Assembly: GCA_964564735.1 (NCBI GenBank)
Contig: CAZMCH010000153.1
Location: 1-6,597, forward strand
DNA from: CAZMCH01 sp964564735
Lineage (GTDB): Bacteria > Poribacteria > DTPJ01
DNA: 6,597 nucleotides
Direction: 5' to 3'
Made by a program: the position numbers and the translations under genes. The notes beneath the pieces were generated by a model, which had not been told where the DNA came from, ran no database searches, and saw only the letters and a list, made by a program, of their open reading frames with translations. Shown one piece after another: positions 5,105 through 6,597 of the stretch (its first letter is position 1; each line of letters starts with the position of its first letter).

Positions 5105-6316
5105 CTAACCATTTAATCTTTCCAAATTCTGTCTATAGACATCAAAATTCTCGCCTTCCATATCAGCTGGATCAACTAATTTAAGCCAAAGTGCATGATC
5201 GGGTTTCCCTCTGCTAAGTCCTCGTCTGCTACCCATATTCCTAAAATCCGGTCCACTTAAAACAACTTCATTATCTTGAAGGAATATGTATTGTCCAGCA
5301 TATTGATCCATAAACTCGTCTTTATGATCGAGATAATATAAAGCCTGTTCGCATGTTGTTTTACGCCAACTTCTGACAGTTTCTGGAGAATCTGGTTCAT
5401 CTGTTCTAAATTCTCCAAGTGGTGGATATACATCAGTTTGAAAGTCAATCTCGTCCATATTCACAGTGCCAAATCCATTTTCAGAAGCAACAACTAAAGC
5501 ATTACGATCTCTCTTAAATGGCATTTGAGGCCAATCAAAAGACGGATGATAGCCCATTAGCCATGTCCCGCAGGCATCAGTAGCGACAACATGATCACCT
5601 GCGATCAATGTATTACATATACGTCCTTCTCCGCCCCACTCACGCCTTGCCTGTCCAGTAAGGGCGTCAATAATATTAAGGCATGGTTGCGTGATTAATC
5701 CAAGATCGGGCAATGTATATGAAAGCCGAATGACATGATGAAAGTATTGTCTTGGTCTATAATGCGGAAGCATAGGTGTTAGACCAAAAAGGTTTTTTAA
5801 GCACATTGTTACGCCCATAAATCCATGATTTTTCAGCTTTGCTACTGACACAACAGCATCCGCATCTGCGAAACATTCGCTTAACTTATATCTTGAGAAC
5901 ATCAATCCTCCACCCGGAACATCATAAATCTTAAATGGAGGTTGATTTGAGTCAACAAATTTGACACCAAATTCATCTAATATTGGAATATAATTTATCC
6001 CGTAAGTTCCCCCTCTATCTTCCGCATCAACATCAGTTGCTATAATTTCTGCATTTGAATTGGCACGAAGAAAACGCAGGACACAGCGAAAAACCGAATC
6101 GTCAACATGTTCTCTACGTCTTCCTTCAAAATATTGTAATTGTTCAATAGGCCAAGCCATATTAGTTTTTATTACTATCTTTTTTGCTTTCTTTATCTTG
6201 TCAAGTGATCGTTCCAATGGTTCAACTATCTTACATATTGTATCATATATCCCTTCGTCAAATGTGCGATGATGACAATATGATGAACGAACAGTATATT
6301 TTTTTGATGAATCCAT
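5105..6316 (-). CDS. DUF362 protein with C-terminal DUF5678-like segment
   Basis: This 403-residue, probably cytosolic protein has no signal peptide or membrane segment. Residues 45-300 carry the DUF362 signature: IVIKTNMAWP (47-56), VSVAKLKNHGFMGVTMCLKNLFG (156-178), IIDALTG (215-221) and IAGDHVVATDACGTWLMG (238-255). DUF362 has no settled function; some members are fused to ferredoxin domains, but no CxxCxxC cluster occurs here. Residues about 321-382 (EQALYYLDHKDEFMDQYAGQ, then YIFLQDNEVVLSGPDF) resemble DUF5678, a short domain of the form 'h..e....y.gkyv.v.d..vv..g'. The start has GGAG 7 bases upstream. It is the first gene of a two-gene unit with the URO-D-like protein, and a repeat begins 96 bp upstream. 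The family call is strong, the C-terminal domain moderate, the function unknown. Confidence 0.88.
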   Translation of the reverse strand: MDSSKKYTVRSSYCHHRTFDEGIYDTICKIVEPLERSLDKIKKAKKIVIKTNMAWPIEQLQYFEGRRREHVDDSVFRCVLRFLRANSNAEIIATDVDAEDRGGTYGINYIPILDEFGVKFVDSNQPPFKIYDVPGGGLMFSRYKLSECFADADAVVSVAKLKNHGFMGVTMCLKNLFGLTPMLPHYRPRQYFHHVIRLSYTLPDLGLITQPCLNIIDALTGQARREWGGEGRICNTLIAGDHVVATDACGTWLMGYHPSFDWPQMPFKRDRNALVVASENGFGTVNMDEIDFQTDVYPPLGEFRTDEPDSPETVRSWRKTTCEQALYYLDHKDEFMDQYAGQYIFLQDNEVVLSGPDFRNMGSRRGLSRGKPDHALWLKLVDPADMEGENFDVYRQNLERLNG

Positions 6317-6412
6317 AGACAGACTCCATTAGTTAGATAACATAAATTCCAAAACTTCATCAAGCATTGGCAAATTTCGTTGTTTTTTCCAAATCCAATC
6401 CCTCTAATAGTA
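6317..6412. other. Leader region upstream of the DUF362 gene
   Basis: These 96 bases separate the right repeat from the DUF362 start. On the minus strand they end with TAATGGAGTCTGTCT before the ATG, giving a normal ribosome site. TTGATG and TATGTT occur upstream but at 13-base spacing, too close for a standard sigma-70 promoter, so no promoter is called. I see no riboswitch-like structure. Confidence 0.5.
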
Positions 6413-6597
6413 ATTAACGTCAGTTCGATATAAGAATGAACCACCAAGTCACTAAACCACAAAGTCCCACAAGCGATTAGAGAGTAAATCTTTAACATTG
6501 CATTTTTACAAGAAAACCATTTATTTTCAATAGTCTATCCTCTGATTTCATCTGTTTAAAAAATCAGCTGTCTATTCCTTTTTTGCAACGTTAAAAA
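6413..6597. repeat. Palindromic intergenic repeat, right copy (window edge)
   Basis: Bases 6413-6496 match the reverse complement of 116-199 at 74 of 84 positions, ungapped, with the first 19 identical. Within it, CACCAAGT, CACTAAAC and CACAAAGT follow one another at an 8-base period. A second, internal inverted pair is TTTAACATTGCA (6491-6502) and TGCAACGTTAAA (6584-6595), agreeing at 11 of 12 positions. CTGATTT (6542-6548) and AAATCAG (6561-6567) form a small stem near the centre. The mirror arm is cut off by the window end, so the full element probably extends past 6597. Confidence 0.85.

Noticed and set aside
116..6496. Composite transposon bounded by the inverted repeats
   Set aside because: There is no transposase or recombinase inside, no target-site duplication can be checked, and the repeats look like dispersed intergenic palindromes with internal symmetry of their own.
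6226..6498. 90-residue minus-strand reading frame overlapping the DUF362 start and the right repeat
   Set aside because: It is out of frame with a confident gene, includes repeat sequence, and shows no domain.

Overview
This AT-rich bacterial window carries six protein-coding genes, all on the minus strand, packed between intergenic repeat DNA. No rRNA, tRNA, transposase or CRISPR array is visible. The gene set combines a RhaM-type L-rhamnose mutarotase, a divergent uroporphyrinogen-decarboxylase-fold protein, a DUF362 protein and a DUF3352-like membrane-anchored protein, with abundant short-period palindromic intergenic repeats. That mix recalls uncultured lineages such as Candidatus Poribacteria, Omnitrophota or related PVC/FCB-fringe bacteria. 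The lineage is an inference from gene content only, and my confidence in it is low to moderate.

Layout in transcription order (right to left): a repeat copy fills the right edge (6413-6597) and is followed by a 96-bp leader. Next comes a two-gene unit, the DUF362 protein (5105-6316) and a URO-D-like protein (4023-5081, start revised inward from 5102). A 356-bp gene-free gap (3667-4022) holds a second family of nested inverted repeats and a possible promoter. A tight second unit follows: nadE (2863-3666), rsmI (2168-2860, 2 bp after nadE), a DUF3352-like membrane-anchored protein (547-2184, overlapping rsmI by 17 bp) and rhaM (195-509, 37 bp further on, with a strong Shine-Dalgarno). The left edge (1-199) is another copy of the right-edge repeat in the opposite orientation.

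Functionally, nadE (NAD synthesis) and rsmI (16S rRNA 2'-O-methylation) are housekeeping genes. rhaM interconverts L-rhamnose anomers and implies that rhamnose is used elsewhere in the genome. The DUF362/URO-D pair has no assigned function. It is the best candidate here for an undescribed two-protein module, because the URO-D-like protein lacks the hallmarks of both true HemE and the zinc-dependent corrinoid methyltransferases, and the DUF362 protein carries an extra C-terminal DUF5678-like segment. The other notable signal is the repeat DNA: an 84-bp segment is present at both ends in inverted orientation at 74/84 identity, with 8-nt internal periodicity and palindromic substructure. The repeats may be why the contig ends where it does, or they may bound a gene block; the sequence alone cannot tell these apart.
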